The notes: a model not told the origin generated them from the letters alone. A DNA stretch of 64,000 nucleotides from Flavobacterium chungbukense (GCF_020805785.1 NZ_JAJGZV010000001.1:248001-312000); one strand, 5' to 3'. Positions 27,806-37,339 are shown, numbered from the stretch's first letter. Program-made: numbers and translations.

Positions 27806-27948
27806 TCTAGCTGATTTTTATTTACTAGAGTTTAATTTGTATTTCCCTATCAAATAATATTTTGAATTAGTAAGCAATGTAATTTGTATAGCGGATTTCA
27901 TAGAGGGTTGTTTTATCTATTCAGCCCTCTTAATTAAAGATTTTACCC

Positions 27949-29994
27949 ATGAAAAAAAATATATTTTTACTGGGCTTCTTCCTGCTGTTTTCCATATTCG
28001 TAAAAGCTCAAATCTATAATCCCTTAAAATGGAAAACGAGCGTAGAGAAAATATCTGATACAGAATACGAATTGCAGGCAAAAGCCATTATAGAATCGGG
28101 CTGGCACTTATACAGTCAGGTAGTTTCGGACGGAGGACCAATTCCGACTCGTTTTAATTTTATAAAAAGTGCAGATTATCAATTGATTGATGCTGTAAAA
28201 GAAGAAAAAGGAAAAACGATTAACGATCCTGTTTTTAAAATGCAGATTAAGTTTTTTGAGAAAGAAACCACTTTTAGACAGCGCATCAAATTACTATCAT
28301 CGAACCCTTTCAAAATCAAAGCTGATCTTGAATTTATGGTTTGTAATGATGAAAACTGCCTTCCGCCTGGAACAGACGAATTGGAGTTTAGCGTTGTTCC
28401 TTCCGCGAAAGCGAAAATTTTAATTGAAAGTGCAGTAAAGACAGAAACAAAAATTGAAGAAGTTGATTCTTCTGGAACAGACTTACAAGAAAAAAAAGCA
28501 GAAATTGTTCCGTTAGAAATTGTAAAAACGCCTCAAAAAGTGTTGAAAAAACAAAATCCAGAAACAGCATCAAGAAGTTTATGGACGATTTTTCTATTGT
28601 CTTTTTTCTCAGGTTTTGCAGCATTGTTAACGCCTTGCGTTTTTCCAATGATCCCGATGACGGTGAGTTTTTTTACCAAACAGAGCAAAACCAAATCGCA
28701 AGGAATTAGAAAAGCGATTTTTTACGGAATTGCAATTATTGCCATTTATATCTTTTTGGGAGCTGTAGTCACTTGGATTTTTGGAGCAGATTCTCTAAAT
28801 GCACTTTCTACAAATGTTTGGTTCAATCTGATCTTTTTTGTACTTCTCATGATTTTTGCTTTCTCATTTTTGGGCGCATTCGAAATTATGCTTCCAAATT
28901 CGTGGGCAAATAAAGTGGATTCACAAGCAGATAGAGGTGGTATTGTCGGAATATTATTTATGGCGTTAGCTTTGGCTATTGTCTCTTTTTCTTGCACAGG
29001 ACCAATTGTCGGAACATTATTGGTCGAAGCCGCTTCGCGCGGAGGAATCGCACCTTTTGTCGGAATGTTTGGTTTTTCGCTGGCTTTAGCTTTGCCGTTT
29101 ACTTTATTTGCCGCTTTTCCAGGCTGGTTGAATTCGCTTCCAAAATCGGGCGGTTGGCTCAATTCGGTTAAAGTATTTTTAGGGTTTTTAGAAATGGCTT
29201 TGGCTTTTAAATTTCTTTCGAATGCCGATTTGGTTTTGCAATTGCATTGGCTGGAAAGAGAAGCGTTTTTAGCGATTTGGATTGCCATTTTCGGAACACT
29301 GACTTTTTATTTGTTTGGAAAAATTCAATTGCCGCATGATAGTCCGATTCAAAATATAAGCGTTCCTAGATTAGGACTTGGAGTTGTCGTTTTGGCTTTT
29401 ACTATTTATTTAATTCCAGGAATATGGGGCGCGCCTCTAAAAATGATTAGCGGTTTTCCGCCGCCAATGCATTATAGCGAAATTCCCAATGGTTTGAATA
29501 ATTCGTCTTCCAAAGAAATAACACAAAACCTGCCAGAAGGCGCAGAACTTGGTCCGCATAATATTATGGCTTTTACCGATTATGATTTAGGAATGCAGTA
29601 TGCCAAAAAGATAGGAAAACCTGTTATGATTGATTTTACGGGTCATGCCTGCGTAAACTGCCGTAAAATGGAAGATAATGTTTGGTCTGACGAAAAGATT
29701 CAGAAAATCTTAAAAGGCGATTTGGTTTTAATTTCACTTTATGTGGATGATAAAAGAGAACTGAATCCAGAGGAACAAATCACTTCTCAATTGACTGGGA
29801 AAAAACTAAAATACATTGGACAAAAATGGAGCGAATTTCAAACGCTTACTTATAAAACCAATGCGCAACCTTTTTATGTTTTAGTAAATCATGACGGAGA
29901 AACCTTGAATGAAACGTCAGCTTATAATCCTGATATTAAGGAGTATTTAAACTGGCTTCAAAAAGGTGTTTCCAATTTTGAAAAAAGTTCGTAA
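27949..29994 (+). CDS. dsbD: Thiol:disulfide interchange protein DsbD
   Basis: 681 residues. A signal peptide and alpha-type periplasmic domain (about 20-150; ESGWHLYSQ) precede eight or so membrane helices (about 210-490). These carry the core cysteines Cys230 (LTPCVFP) and Cys349 (SCTGP). A C-terminal thioredoxin domain has Cys568 and Cys571 (CVNC). DsbD passes electrons from cytoplasmic thioredoxin to periplasmic thiol proteins. It lies 143 nt after the M16 gene on the same strand and may serve the two thioredoxin-like proteins of locus 1. The gap could hold its own promoter. Confidence 0.93.
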   Translation: MKKNIFLLGFFLLFSIFVKAQIYNPLKWKTSVEKISDTEYELQAKAIIESGWHLYSQVVSDGGPIPTRFNFIKSADYQLIDAVKEEKGKTINDPVFKMQIKFFEKETTFRQRIKLLSSNPFKIKADLEFMVCNDENCLPPGTDELEFSVVPSAKAKILIESAVKTETKIEEVDSSGTDLQEKKAEIVPLEIVKTPQKVLKKQNPETASRSLWTIFLLSFFSGFAALLTPCVFPMIPMTVSFFTKQSKTKSQGIRKAIFYGIAIIAIYIFLGAVVTWIFGADSLNALSTNVWFNLIFFVLLMIFAFSFLGAFEIMLPNSWANKVDSQADRGGIVGILFMALALAIVSFSCTGPIVGTLLVEAASRGGIAPFVGMFGFSLALALPFTLFAAFPGWLNSLPKSGGWLNSVKVFLGFLEMALAFKFLSNADLVLQLHWLEREAFLAIWIAIFGTLTFYLFGKIQLPHDSPIQNISVPRLGLGVVVLAFTIYLIPGIWGAPLKMISGFPPPMHYSEIPNGLNNSSSKEITQNLPEGAELGPHNIMAFTDYDLGMQYAKKIGKPVMIDFTGHACVNCRKMEDNVWSDEKIQKILKGDLVLISLYVDDKRELNPEEQITSQLTGKKLKYIGQKWSEFQTLTYKTNAQPFYVLVNHDGETLNETSAYNPDIKEYLNWLQKGVSNFEKSS

Positions 29995-30037
29995 ACAGAA
30001 TTTTTACCTTTATTTTATATTTATTATTGTTGATGGA

Positions 30038-30070
30038 AAGGCTGTCTCAAATTTTGAAGCAGCTTTTTTT
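30038..30070 (+). terminator. Terminator of dsbD
   Basis: GCTG..TCAA / TTGA..CAGC stem with one mismatch, followed by seven T. Confidence 0.75.
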
Positions 30071-30085
30071 ATTCATTTATATTTT

Positions 30086-30259
30086 TGTTCCTTAGGAACA
30101 TTTCGTCGGTAGAAAAATAATATTGGTGTCGTTCTGCAACGTTCCATTGGAACGTTTGATTTCATTTTTTGTAACAATCTGGGATATCAAACGTTTCTAT
30201 TGAACGTAAACGTGATTGGCGGTTATTTTTTCTACCGACGAAACATTCCTACGGAATTG
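30086..30259. repeat. REP-like palindromic element, copy B
   Basis: About 174 bp. The outer arms GTTCCTTAGGAACATTTCGT and CGTCGGTAGAAAAATAA are matched in reverse by TTATTTTTTCTACCGACG and AAACATTCCTACGGAAT. Inner arms GTTCCATTGGAACGTTTGAT and ATCAAACGTTTCTATTGAAC are also inverted. The whole element can fold into one long hairpin. It shares modules and length with the copy at 6266-6440. Confidence 0.8.
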
Positions 30260-30280
30260 ATTGCGGTACATTTATAAAAT

Positions 30281-30320
30281 AAAAAAGCGTCTATTTCATA
30301 TTGAAATAAACGCTTTTTTT
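30281..30320. terminator. Bidirectional terminator
   Basis: AAAAAAGCGTCTATTTCA pairs with TGAAATAAACGCTTTTTTT. A-runs and T-runs on both sides let it serve the minus-strand DUF1810 gene and the plus strand. Confidence 0.85.
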
Positions 30321-30335
30321 AGAGTCCTAAGAATA

Positions 30336-30797
30336 TTAAGAAAGTACTGCAACTGGCAGATTTGCAGTAGTTTTTTGAGTAAAATTTAAAGTCATCTGAT
30401 CCAAATGTCCGAAGAAAAAAGTATCTAAAACTTGTTGAAAAACCGGATGCGCATTTTCGACTTGAACAAATAAACTCATCGAAGAATGCAGTTTTTTTGC
30501 ACCCAAATCTCCAAGAATTCCTTCAGCAGATTTTTTGTTTAAAGTCAGCATTAGTTTCGAAATCTCAATTAAATGCTTCGATAAAATAGGATGATTTAAA
30601 AACTCCGTTGCCTCTTTTAAATCGGCAACAGCATAATAATCAGAAATAGTGCTTTTTCCTAAACCTTTGATTTGAGGAAAAATAAACCACATCCAATGCG
30701 TTTCTTTTTTACCTTTTTTAATTTCAGAAAGAGCAGTTAAATACAATTTATTTTGTGCATCTAAAAATCGGGTCAAATCATTCTTTGCGTAAGTCAT
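30336..30797 (-). CDS. DUF1810 family protein
   Basis: 153 residues from the ATG at 30797. An upstream GTG at 30851 would add 18 residues that do not fit the family. The sequence DLTRFLDAQ, ALSEIKKGKKETHWMWFIFPQ and the C-terminal Phe-rich segment are typical of DUF1810, a small cytoplasmic family of unknown biochemical role. It is transcribed alone toward a bidirectional terminator. Confidence 0.88.
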   Translation of the reverse strand: MTYAKNDLTRFLDAQNKLYLTALSEIKKGKKETHWMWFIFPQIKGLGKSTISDYYAVADLKEATEFLNHPILSKHLIEISKLMLTLNKKSAEGILGDLGAKKLHSSMSLFVQVENAHPVFQQVLDTFFFGHLDQMTLNFTQKTTANLPVAVLS

Positions 30798-31151
30798 ATC
30801 TTGATTTTGTATTAAATCGTTTATAATTGGAGTTTCTTTAATCGGTAACACTTTTGTATTTCTTTTAAGCTTATCAAAATTTTCGAATTCAAAAGTAGAA
30901 TGTAAATCTGTTTTGGAGTTATAGAATTGTCCTTCGTTGTTATATAATTTCGATAATCTGCACCATGTAGGAATGTCTTGTTAATTTAGTTTTAAAGTTT
31001 TGCAAAGACCCAAATTCTAATGTTATTCTAATGTTCGAGAAAATATTTAGGTCTAAATTGCGCGCTTAGAAAAATCAAAATAATTGCCCTAAATCACTGG
31101 AGTTTTGAATTGAATTTCAGTGATTTTATCTCAATTTTCGCCTTTTAGACT
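30798..31151. other. Divergent intergenic region with hairpin
   Basis: It holds the promoters of the DUF1810 gene and of the small exported protein. A stem AAATCACTG / CAGTGATTT (31091-31127) lies 25 nt before the latter gene. No ORF is supported. Confidence 0.5.
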
Positions 31152-31556
31152 ATGTTGAATAAAATTAAAAATAGCTTTTTATGTAAATGCCTTCAGGTGT
31201 TACTAGTCGGCTATTTTTTAATCAGCAGTTTAAATATCTCAAATAGCATGGTTCGCATTATTAGCGATAACGCCGAAACCTATACGGTAAAAGGGATTAC
31301 ATGCAATTTTCTAAAAAAAATCTTCAAGTGTGATGGAATTCCAGAAGAGCTGGATGACTACAAAACAAAAGACACCAAAACTGCCAAATTAGCAAAAGGA
31401 ATCCCGTTAATGGAATATCTGATTTCATCAGAATCATTAATGCCGAGTTTTTATTTTTTAATAGAATCAGAAGGAAAAAAATATATTGATAATACAATTT
31501 TTTCATTTGGTTTTCATGGTAAAATAGATATACCACCTCCTCGAATGAATTCATAA
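31152..31556 (+). CDS. Small exported or anchored protein upstream of exporter genes
   Basis: 134 residues, not recognised. A hydrophobic N-terminal segment (about 13-33) could be a signal anchor. A short Cys-containing stretch (ITCNFLKKIFKCDGIP) follows, and the C-terminus is GFHGKIDIPPPRMNS. The gene is 100 nt upstream of an ABC/HlyD/TolC set on the same strand with a small hairpin between. It could be an accessory or a cargo of that exporter; this rests only on position. No Gly-Gly leader is visible. Confidence 0.65.
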   Translation: MLNKIKNSFLCKCLQVLLVGYFLISSLNISNSMVRIISDNAETYTVKGITCNFLKKIFKCDGIPEELDDYKTKDTKTAKLAKGIPLMEYLISSESLMPSFYFLIESEGKKYIDNTIFSFGFHGKIDIPPPRMNS

Positions 31557-31569
31557 ATACTTGTTTTTT

Positions 31570-31596
31570 AAGGATTAGATAAAAATCTTTATCCTA
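31570..31596 (+). other. Hairpin between small gene and ABC exporter
   Basis: AAGGATTAGAT / ATCTTTATCCT stem with an AAAA loop and no T run. It may tune expression between the two genes. Confidence 0.35.
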
Positions 31597-31656
31597 AATG
31601 CGGTTTTTGCCGTATATTTATTCTATGTAATAATCTTGTATTTATACTTACATTTC

Positions 31657-33312
31657 ATGACACCATTTAAACGTTTTTATAACTTATTGCAGCTTGATAA
31701 GCGCGATGTGTATCAAATTATCTTCTATGCTGCATTTGCAGGTTTAGTTAATCTTTCCCTGCCTTTAGGAATTCAGGCCATTATTAATTTCATTCAAAGC
31801 GGACAACTGAGCGTTTCTTGGATTGTTCTTGTAATTCTAGTTACAATTGGAGTTGGTTTTGGTGGAATTTTGACCATTTTACAGCTTCGAATTGTAGAAA
31901 ATCTTCAACAGCGAATTTTTGTTCGTTCTTCTTTTGAATTTGCTTACAGAATGCCTTTAATTAAATTTAAAGAAATGTATTCAGAATATGCTCCAGAAAA
32001 AGCCAATCGATTCTTCGATACTTTAATGGTACAGAAAGGAACAGCAAAATTACTGTTAGATTTCTGTACAGCATTTCTGCAAGTGGGACTTGGTATTATT
32101 TTATTAGTCTTATACCATTCTTTCTTTATGGTTATAGGACTTCTTTTCATTGTTATTTTATGGGTCATTTTTAAATTTTCATATAAAGATGGTCTAGAAA
32201 CCAGTCTTAACGAATCGAAGTTTAAATATAAAGTTGCAGCATGGCTTCAAGAAATTGCAAGAAACAGAGAAAGTTTTCGAAGAAAAGGAGCTTTTGAGTA
32301 TGCCTTGGAAAGAAATGATGGCTATGTCACTAACTATGTCAATTACCGCGAAAAACACTTTCAGGTAATGAAAAAACAATATATTCAGCTTACTATTTTT
32401 AAAGTAATTGTTACTGCTGCCTTATTATCGATCGGTGGTTTTCTGGTAATTCACCACCAAATGAACATAGGGCAGTTCGTAGCAGCTGAAATCGTAATTG
32501 TATTGCTTATTAACTCTGTAGAAAAAATCATTTTCGGGTTAGAATCTTTCTATGACGTTTTGACTTCTGTTGAAAAAATTGGACAGGTTACCGATATGGA
32601 AATTTCATGCATTCCTGAAACTTCAGACAAAACAGAAAAAGGAATCAATATTGAGACAGAAAGTATCAATTATAATTATCCAGAACACAACAAAAAATCG
32701 CTTAAGAATATTAATTTGAAAATCTCTCAGGGAGAAAAAATTATTCTTACCGGAACAAACGGTGCCGGAAAAAGTACTTTATTGCGATTACTTTCAGGTG
32801 TTTTAGAACCAGAAAGCGGTGCCATGTATGTGACCGATAATTTTATGAACCGTCTTAGCGAAGATACTTACCGAGCGCAAGCAGGAACCTATTTGCAAGG
32901 CGATACCTTATTTGCAGGAACAATCAGAGAAAATATTGTTTTTGGAAATGAAGAATTAAATAGTGATGATTTAAAATGGGCTTTAGATAATGTAGGTCTT
33001 TCACCATACATTAAAACTTTCGAGAATGGATTAGAAAATCAGATTCATCCCGGAGGACGCGAACTTTCTGCTTCTGATGTTCAAAAAATTCTTTTGGCAA
33101 GAAGTATTGTGAGCAAACCAAATATTTTATTCTTGGAAGATCCTGTTGATAAAATGGATGAATTGACTTCGAATAAAATTGTTGATTTTTTACTTTCCGA
33201 AGAAAACGATTGGACTGTAATTGTAACTTCTAAAAGCGATATTTGGAAGAGCAAATGCAGCCGTATGATCACAATCGACGACGGAAAAATTATTAACGAC
33301 ATAAAGCTTTAA
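31657..33312 (+). CDS. ABC exporter (membrane + nucleotide-binding domain) with degenerate ATPase motifs
   Basis: 551 residues from ATG 31657; a TTG at 31636 would add 7. Six membrane helices (about 15-300) are followed by a nucleotide-binding domain (about 330-551). Walker A is intact (GTNGAGKST, Lys372) and the Q loop is present (YLQGD). The signature reads LSASD (470-474) instead of LSGGQ. Walker B reads LEDP (Glu494-Asp495) instead of LDEP. The H-loop His is replaced in TVIVTSKSD. No C39 peptidase domain is present. It overlaps no gene but is 2 nt from the HlyD-like gene, forming a type-I-like export complex. Hydrolysis may be slow or altered. Confidence 0.88.
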   Translation: MTPFKRFYNLLQLDKRDVYQIIFYAAFAGLVNLSLPLGIQAIINFIQSGQLSVSWIVLVILVTIGVGFGGILTILQLRIVENLQQRIFVRSSFEFAYRMPLIKFKEMYSEYAPEKANRFFDTLMVQKGTAKLLLDFCTAFLQVGLGIILLVLYHSFFMVIGLLFIVILWVIFKFSYKDGLETSLNESKFKYKVAAWLQEIARNRESFRRKGAFEYALERNDGYVTNYVNYREKHFQVMKKQYIQLTIFKVIVTAALLSIGGFLVIHHQMNIGQFVAAEIVIVLLINSVEKIIFGLESFYDVLTSVEKIGQVTDMEISCIPETSDKTEKGINIETESINYNYPEHNKKSLKNINLKISQGEKIILTGTNGAGKSTLLRLLSGVLEPESGAMYVTDNFMNRLSEDTYRAQAGTYLQGDTLFAGTIRENIVFGNEELNSDDLKWALDNVGLSPYIKTFENGLENQIHPGGRELSASDVQKILLARSIVSKPNILFLEDPVDKMDELTSNKIVDFLLSEENDWTVIVTSKSDIWKSKCSRMITIDDGKIINDIKL

Positions 33313-33314
33313 TC

Positions 33315-34667
33315 ATGCTCAATATATCTAAAGATAATAACGTACTTATAACTCCGGGAAAATACAAATCGATTACGAGTGTTGCCCGCAGACCACATTA
33401 TAAAATTTTAAATAAAGTCATAATTGGATTTTTGATTTTCCTTATATGCTGCCTTTTTCTGCCATGGACACAAAATATTTCAGGAAGCGGTTCGGTTACG
33501 ACTTTAAAACCAGATCAAAGACCTCAAACGGTACATAATGCAATTGCAGGTCGAATTGAAAAATGGTTTGTAAAAGAAGGAGATTATGTAAAAAAAGGAG
33601 ATACCATTCTTTTTATTTCAGAGATCAAAGAAGATTATTTAGATCCAAATTTGGTTGGAAATACCAAACAGCAAGTCGATGCTAAAAAAATGGCGGTTGA
33701 ATCGTACGGTGATAAAGTAAATTCTCTTGATGTTCAGGCGCAGTCTTTAAATACAGAAAGACAATTGAAATTGGAGCAAGCGGGAAATAAAATCAAACAA
33801 GCAAGACTGAAAATAAAAAGTGACAGTATGGACCTTGTTGCCGTTAGAACGCAATTGAGAATCGCAAAAACGCAGTTTGACCGTTCTACAGCTTTAAATA
33901 AAGAAGGTTTAAAACCGATGACAGACGTAGAGCAAAAAAGATTGAAATTGCAAGAGTCTGAAGCTTATATTATTACGCAAGAAAATAAATTATTAAGCAG
34001 TCGAAACGAATTGATCAATGCGAAAGTAGAAATTAATAGAATTACGGCTGAATATGCTGAGAAAATTTCTAAATCAAGAAGTGATAAATTTACAGCATTA
34101 AGTACACAGTACGATACAGAGGCTCAGGTAAATAAGTTAGAAAATCAATATACCAATTACAGATTAAGAAATGGTTTGTATTACATTACAGCACCACAAA
34201 GCGGTTATGTAAACCGTGCTTTACTGGCAGGTCTTGGAGAAACGATAAAAGAAGGAACTTCAGTAGTAAGTATCATGCCTTCTAAATACGATATTGCGGT
34301 AGAAACTTACGTAGACCCAATCGATTTACCATTGGTGCATCGTGGCGCAAAAGTTCGTGTTTGGTTTGATGGATGGCCTAGAATTGTATTTTCTGGATGG
34401 CCTGGATTGTCTTATGGAACTTACGGAGGAAAAATTGTAGCGGTAGAAAACTTTATCAGTCCAAACGGAAAGTATAGAATTTTGGTTTCACCAGATGGAG
34501 AAGATCGCCACTGGCCAAAAGAATTGAGCATTGGTGCTGGAGCACAAAGTATTGCGTTGCTAGAAACGGTTTCGGTATGGTATGAGATTTGGCGAAACTT
34601 AAACGGTTTCCCTCCAAATTATTATAATTCAGGAGAAAAAGAAGCAAAAGGAAAGGAGAAAAAGTAA
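33315..34667 (+). CDS. HlyD-family periplasmic adaptor subunit
   Basis: 450 residues. One membrane anchor (about 35-53; IIGFLIFLICCLFLPW) is followed by a lipoyl-like half motif (AGRIEKWFVKEGDYVKKGD), a long coiled coil (about 110-275) and the matching half with beta barrel (APQSGYVNRALLAGLGE). It bridges the ABC exporter to the TolC-like channel. The gene lies 2 nt after the ABC gene and 1 nt before the TolC gene. Confidence 0.92.
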   Translation: MLNISKDNNVLITPGKYKSITSVARRPHYKILNKVIIGFLIFLICCLFLPWTQNISGSGSVTTLKPDQRPQTVHNAIAGRIEKWFVKEGDYVKKGDTILFISEIKEDYLDPNLVGNTKQQVDAKKMAVESYGDKVNSLDVQAQSLNTERQLKLEQAGNKIKQARLKIKSDSMDLVAVRTQLRIAKTQFDRSTALNKEGLKPMTDVEQKRLKLQESEAYIITQENKLLSSRNELINAKVEINRITAEYAEKISKSRSDKFTALSTQYDTEAQVNKLENQYTNYRLRNGLYYITAPQSGYVNRALLAGLGETIKEGTSVVSIMPSKYDIAVETYVDPIDLPLVHRGAKVRVWFDGWPRIVFSGWPGLSYGTYGGKIVAVENFISPNGKYRILVSPDGEDRHWPKELSIGAGAQSIALLETVSVWYEIWRNLNGFPPNYYNSGEKEAKGKEKK

Positions 34668-34668
34668 A

Positions 34669-36066
34669 ATGAGAAATCTTGTAAAATTGTTTTCTTTCTT
34701 AACGCTGTTCTGCTTTTCTACAATGCAAGGTCAAAACTTTAATGAAGAGGAGCTAACTTTTATCGAGTATTTGGGATATGTAAAAAAATACCATCCGCTC
34801 GTAAAACAGGCTAATCTTGAAGTGAGCAATGCGCAAGCTAAATTGATGGCAGCGCGAGGCGGATTTGATCCTAAAATTGAAGTAGATTACAATAAGAAAG
34901 AATTTAAAGGCACAGAATATTATTCGTTATTAAACAGCAGTTTCAAAATTCCTACTTGGTACGGAATTGAAGTAAAAGCAGGTTTTGATGATACCGACGG
35001 ACAGTATTATAATCCGCAAAATCGTACGCCAGAAGCAGGTTTAGCGTCGCTTGGAATTACGGTTGCTTTGGGTCAGGGAATGTTTATTAACCAGCGAATG
35101 GCCGATGTCAGAGAAGGGAAATTGAACCTGAAGCTAAGTGATGCACAGCGTAAACTAAGAGCCATCGAAGTCTTGTATCAGGCAAGTGAAGCTTATTTTG
35201 AATGGAGAAAAAGTTACAACGAAGCAGAACTTTACAAAAATTATTTAGGTTTTGCCAGCACTCGTTTTACTGGTGTTAAAAAATTAATTGAATCTGGAGA
35301 TTCGCCAGCCATTGATAGTGTAGAAGCTAAAATTACTGTTAGAAACAGAGAATTAAATGTTGAAAACGGAAATCTAAAATTGGCTAAAGCAAAGCTTAAA
35401 CTAGCTAATTTTTTATGGATTGAAAATGTTCCGGTTGAATTGGGAGAGATGGTAAAACCAGAGCAGAATTTAGGTCAAACTATCGAAGAAACTCTTAGAA
35501 CTGATGCTATGATGGTTGATGTTGAGTCTTTAGATTCGCATCCTAAAATTCAATCTATGGAAACTAAATTGTCTATTTTGGAAGTAAATCGTCAGTTGAA
35601 AGCCAATTCGTTGCTGCCAAAAGTTAACGTTGGTTACAATTATATTTCAGATCCAAATTACTGGAATACTTTTAATGCAGACGATTATAAATTCAACATC
35701 GATTTTAGTTTTCCGATTTTCTTAAGAAAAGAGCGCGGAAATTTGAAATTGGCTAAATTAAAAATTCAAGATATGCAATTTGATATTGGCCAGCAGAGAG
35801 TAGAATTGAAAAATAAAATCAAAGCGCAACAAACAGAAATTGCTTCTTTAAGAAGACAAAAAATAGTTATTGATAATTTGGTAAATGATTACATGACGAT
35901 GTTGAATTCAGAAGAGAAACTATTTTCTTTTGGGGAAAGTTCTATTTTCTTAATCAATTCGAGAGAGAATAATTTAGTAAGTGCTAAGTTGTCTCAAATT
36001 AGTTTAGAAAATCAATTTTATCTTTCGAATGCCGAATTGTATAAGATCTTGGCAAATCCAGATTAA
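34669..36066 (+). CDS. TolC-family outer-membrane efflux protein
   Basis: 465 residues with a signal peptide (about 1-21, MQGQ). Two repeated halves of long amphipathic helices and short beta strands match the outer membrane efflux protein fold (for example the NAQAKLMAARGGFDPKIEV helix and the LANAELYKIL-like end, SNAELYKILAN). It supplies the outer-membrane exit duct for the ABC/HlyD pair. The operon ends here at a strong terminator. Confidence 0.92.
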   Translation: MRNLVKLFSFLTLFCFSTMQGQNFNEEELTFIEYLGYVKKYHPLVKQANLEVSNAQAKLMAARGGFDPKIEVDYNKKEFKGTEYYSLLNSSFKIPTWYGIEVKAGFDDTDGQYYNPQNRTPEAGLASLGITVALGQGMFINQRMADVREGKLNLKLSDAQRKLRAIEVLYQASEAYFEWRKSYNEAELYKNYLGFASTRFTGVKKLIESGDSPAIDSVEAKITVRNRELNVENGNLKLAKAKLKLANFLWIENVPVELGEMVKPEQNLGQTIEETLRTDAMMVDVESLDSHPKIQSMETKLSILEVNRQLKANSLLPKVNVGYNYISDPNYWNTFNADDYKFNIDFSFPIFLRKERGNLKLAKLKIQDMQFDIGQQRVELKNKIKAQQTEIASLRRQKIVIDNLVNDYMTMLNSEEKLFSFGESSIFLINSRENNLVSAKLSQISLENQFYLSNAELYKILANPD

Positions 36067-36124
36067 AACATAAAATATGCAGTTTGCGATGACTGTACTA
36101 TATTAATTTTCAGAATTTAATTTT

Positions 36125-36161
36125 AAAAAAAAGCTTCAGATAGTTTCTGAAGCTTTTTTTG
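36125..36161 (+). terminator. Terminator of exporter operon
   Basis: AAAAGCTTCAGA / TCTGAAGCTTTT stem with a TAGTT loop and a T run. Confidence 0.9.
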
Positions 36162-36217
36162 TTTGAAGATTAACCGAGTTCTTTTTTATAAATTTGAAAA
36201 AAGAAATAAAGCGAAAA

Positions 36218-37339
36218 ATGAAACAAGCAATCATAAATGCTGTCGTGCATACCGGCGAAGAAATAATTGAAAATGGAGTTGTAGTTGTAGAAAACGGAAA
36301 AATTATTTCAGTCCAGAAAGAAATTCCAAATGATATTGAACAAATAGATTTGGAAGGAAATCATCTTGCTGCAGGATTTATAGATATTCAGATAAATGGG
36401 GGAGAAAAGTACTATTTCAGTCAAACTCCAAATGAAGAAACAATTCAAGATATTTACGACGCAAGTATGAAATATGGTACAACGCATGTTTTGCCTTGCT
36501 TGATTTCGTCTTCAAAAGAAACTATTTTAAAAGGAATTGAAGCCGTTCGCGAATACATGAAAAAGCACAATAATGGCGTAATAGGAATGCATTTGGAAGG
36601 GCCATTTTTGAATCCGTTAAGACGTGGCGCGCATAGTATTGATCAGGTTAGAAAACCTACAAATGAAGAACTTCAAGAAATAATCAGTAAAGGAAAAGAT
36701 GTTATAAAAGTAATTACGATTGCTCCAGAATGTTTTACAGAAGAACAATTGCAAATGCTAATTGAAAGCGGAATCACAATTTCTATCGGACATTCTACTA
36801 TTACCCACAAAGAGGCACAATTTTATTTTTCTAAAGGAATAAATCTAGTAACTCATTTATTCAATGCAATGACGCAATTCGGTCACCGCGAACCTGGTTT
36901 AGTCGGAGCTGTTTTCGAAAACGAAGAAGTTTATGCTCCCGTTATTTTAGATGGCGTTCATTGCGATTATGTTGCAGCAAAAATAGCTTATAGATTAAAA
37001 CAAGAAAAGTTCTTTCTCATCAGCGATGCGACTTTTCTAGGCAGAAAAATTGCCAACTTTAAATGGGATAATTTTGATGCCCATTTGGTAGATGGCTTTT
37101 ACAGAAATGAAGATGGCAATTTAGCAGGAGCAACAATATCAATGACAGAAGCGGTGCAAAATGCTTTTAATAATCTAAATGTTACGACTGATGAAGCTAT
37201 AAAAATGGCAACAACAAGAGTAGCTGCCGCTATTGGTCTGCAAGATAAAATAGGAAAGCTAAAATCTGGATTTCCTGCTTCTTTTGTAAAATTTAATAAC
37301 GATTTATCTAGAATTGAAACTTTAGATTTGACAAATTAG
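36218..37339 (+). CDS. nagA: N-acetylglucosamine-6-phosphate deacetylase
   Basis: 373 residues from ATG 36218; an earlier TTG adds 8. The amidohydrolase barrel shows GFIDIQINGG (the QxN form of E. coli NagA rather than HxH), the metal Glu in HLEGPFLNP, the metal His in GHSTITHKEA and HLFNAM, and the catalytic Asp in LISDAT. It deacetylates GlcNAc-6-phosphate to glucosamine-6-phosphate in amino-sugar and peptidoglycan recycling. No other nag gene is nearby. It is flanked by a terminator upstream and a hairpin downstream, so it is probably monocistronic. Confidence 0.92.
   Translation: MKQAIINAVVHTGEEIIENGVVVVENGKIISVQKEIPNDIEQIDLEGNHLAAGFIDIQINGGEKYYFSQTPNEETIQDIYDASMKYGTTHVLPCLISSSKETILKGIEAVREYMKKHNNGVIGMHLEGPFLNPLRRGAHSIDQVRKPTNEELQEIISKGKDVIKVITIAPECFTEEQLQMLIESGITISIGHSTITHKEAQFYFSKGINLVTHLFNAMTQFGHREPGLVGAVFENEEVYAPVILDGVHCDYVAAKIAYRLKQEKFFLISDATFLGRKIANFKWDNFDAHLVDGFYRNEDGNLAGATISMTEAVQNAFNNLNVTTDEAIKMATTRVAAAIGLQDKIGKLKSGFPASFVKFNNDLSRIETLDLTN

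Noticed and set aside
28746-29288. 180-residue minus-strand ORF
   Set aside because: It is antisense to the membrane domain of DsbD, whose frame is fully supported. The composition is that of a shadow frame.
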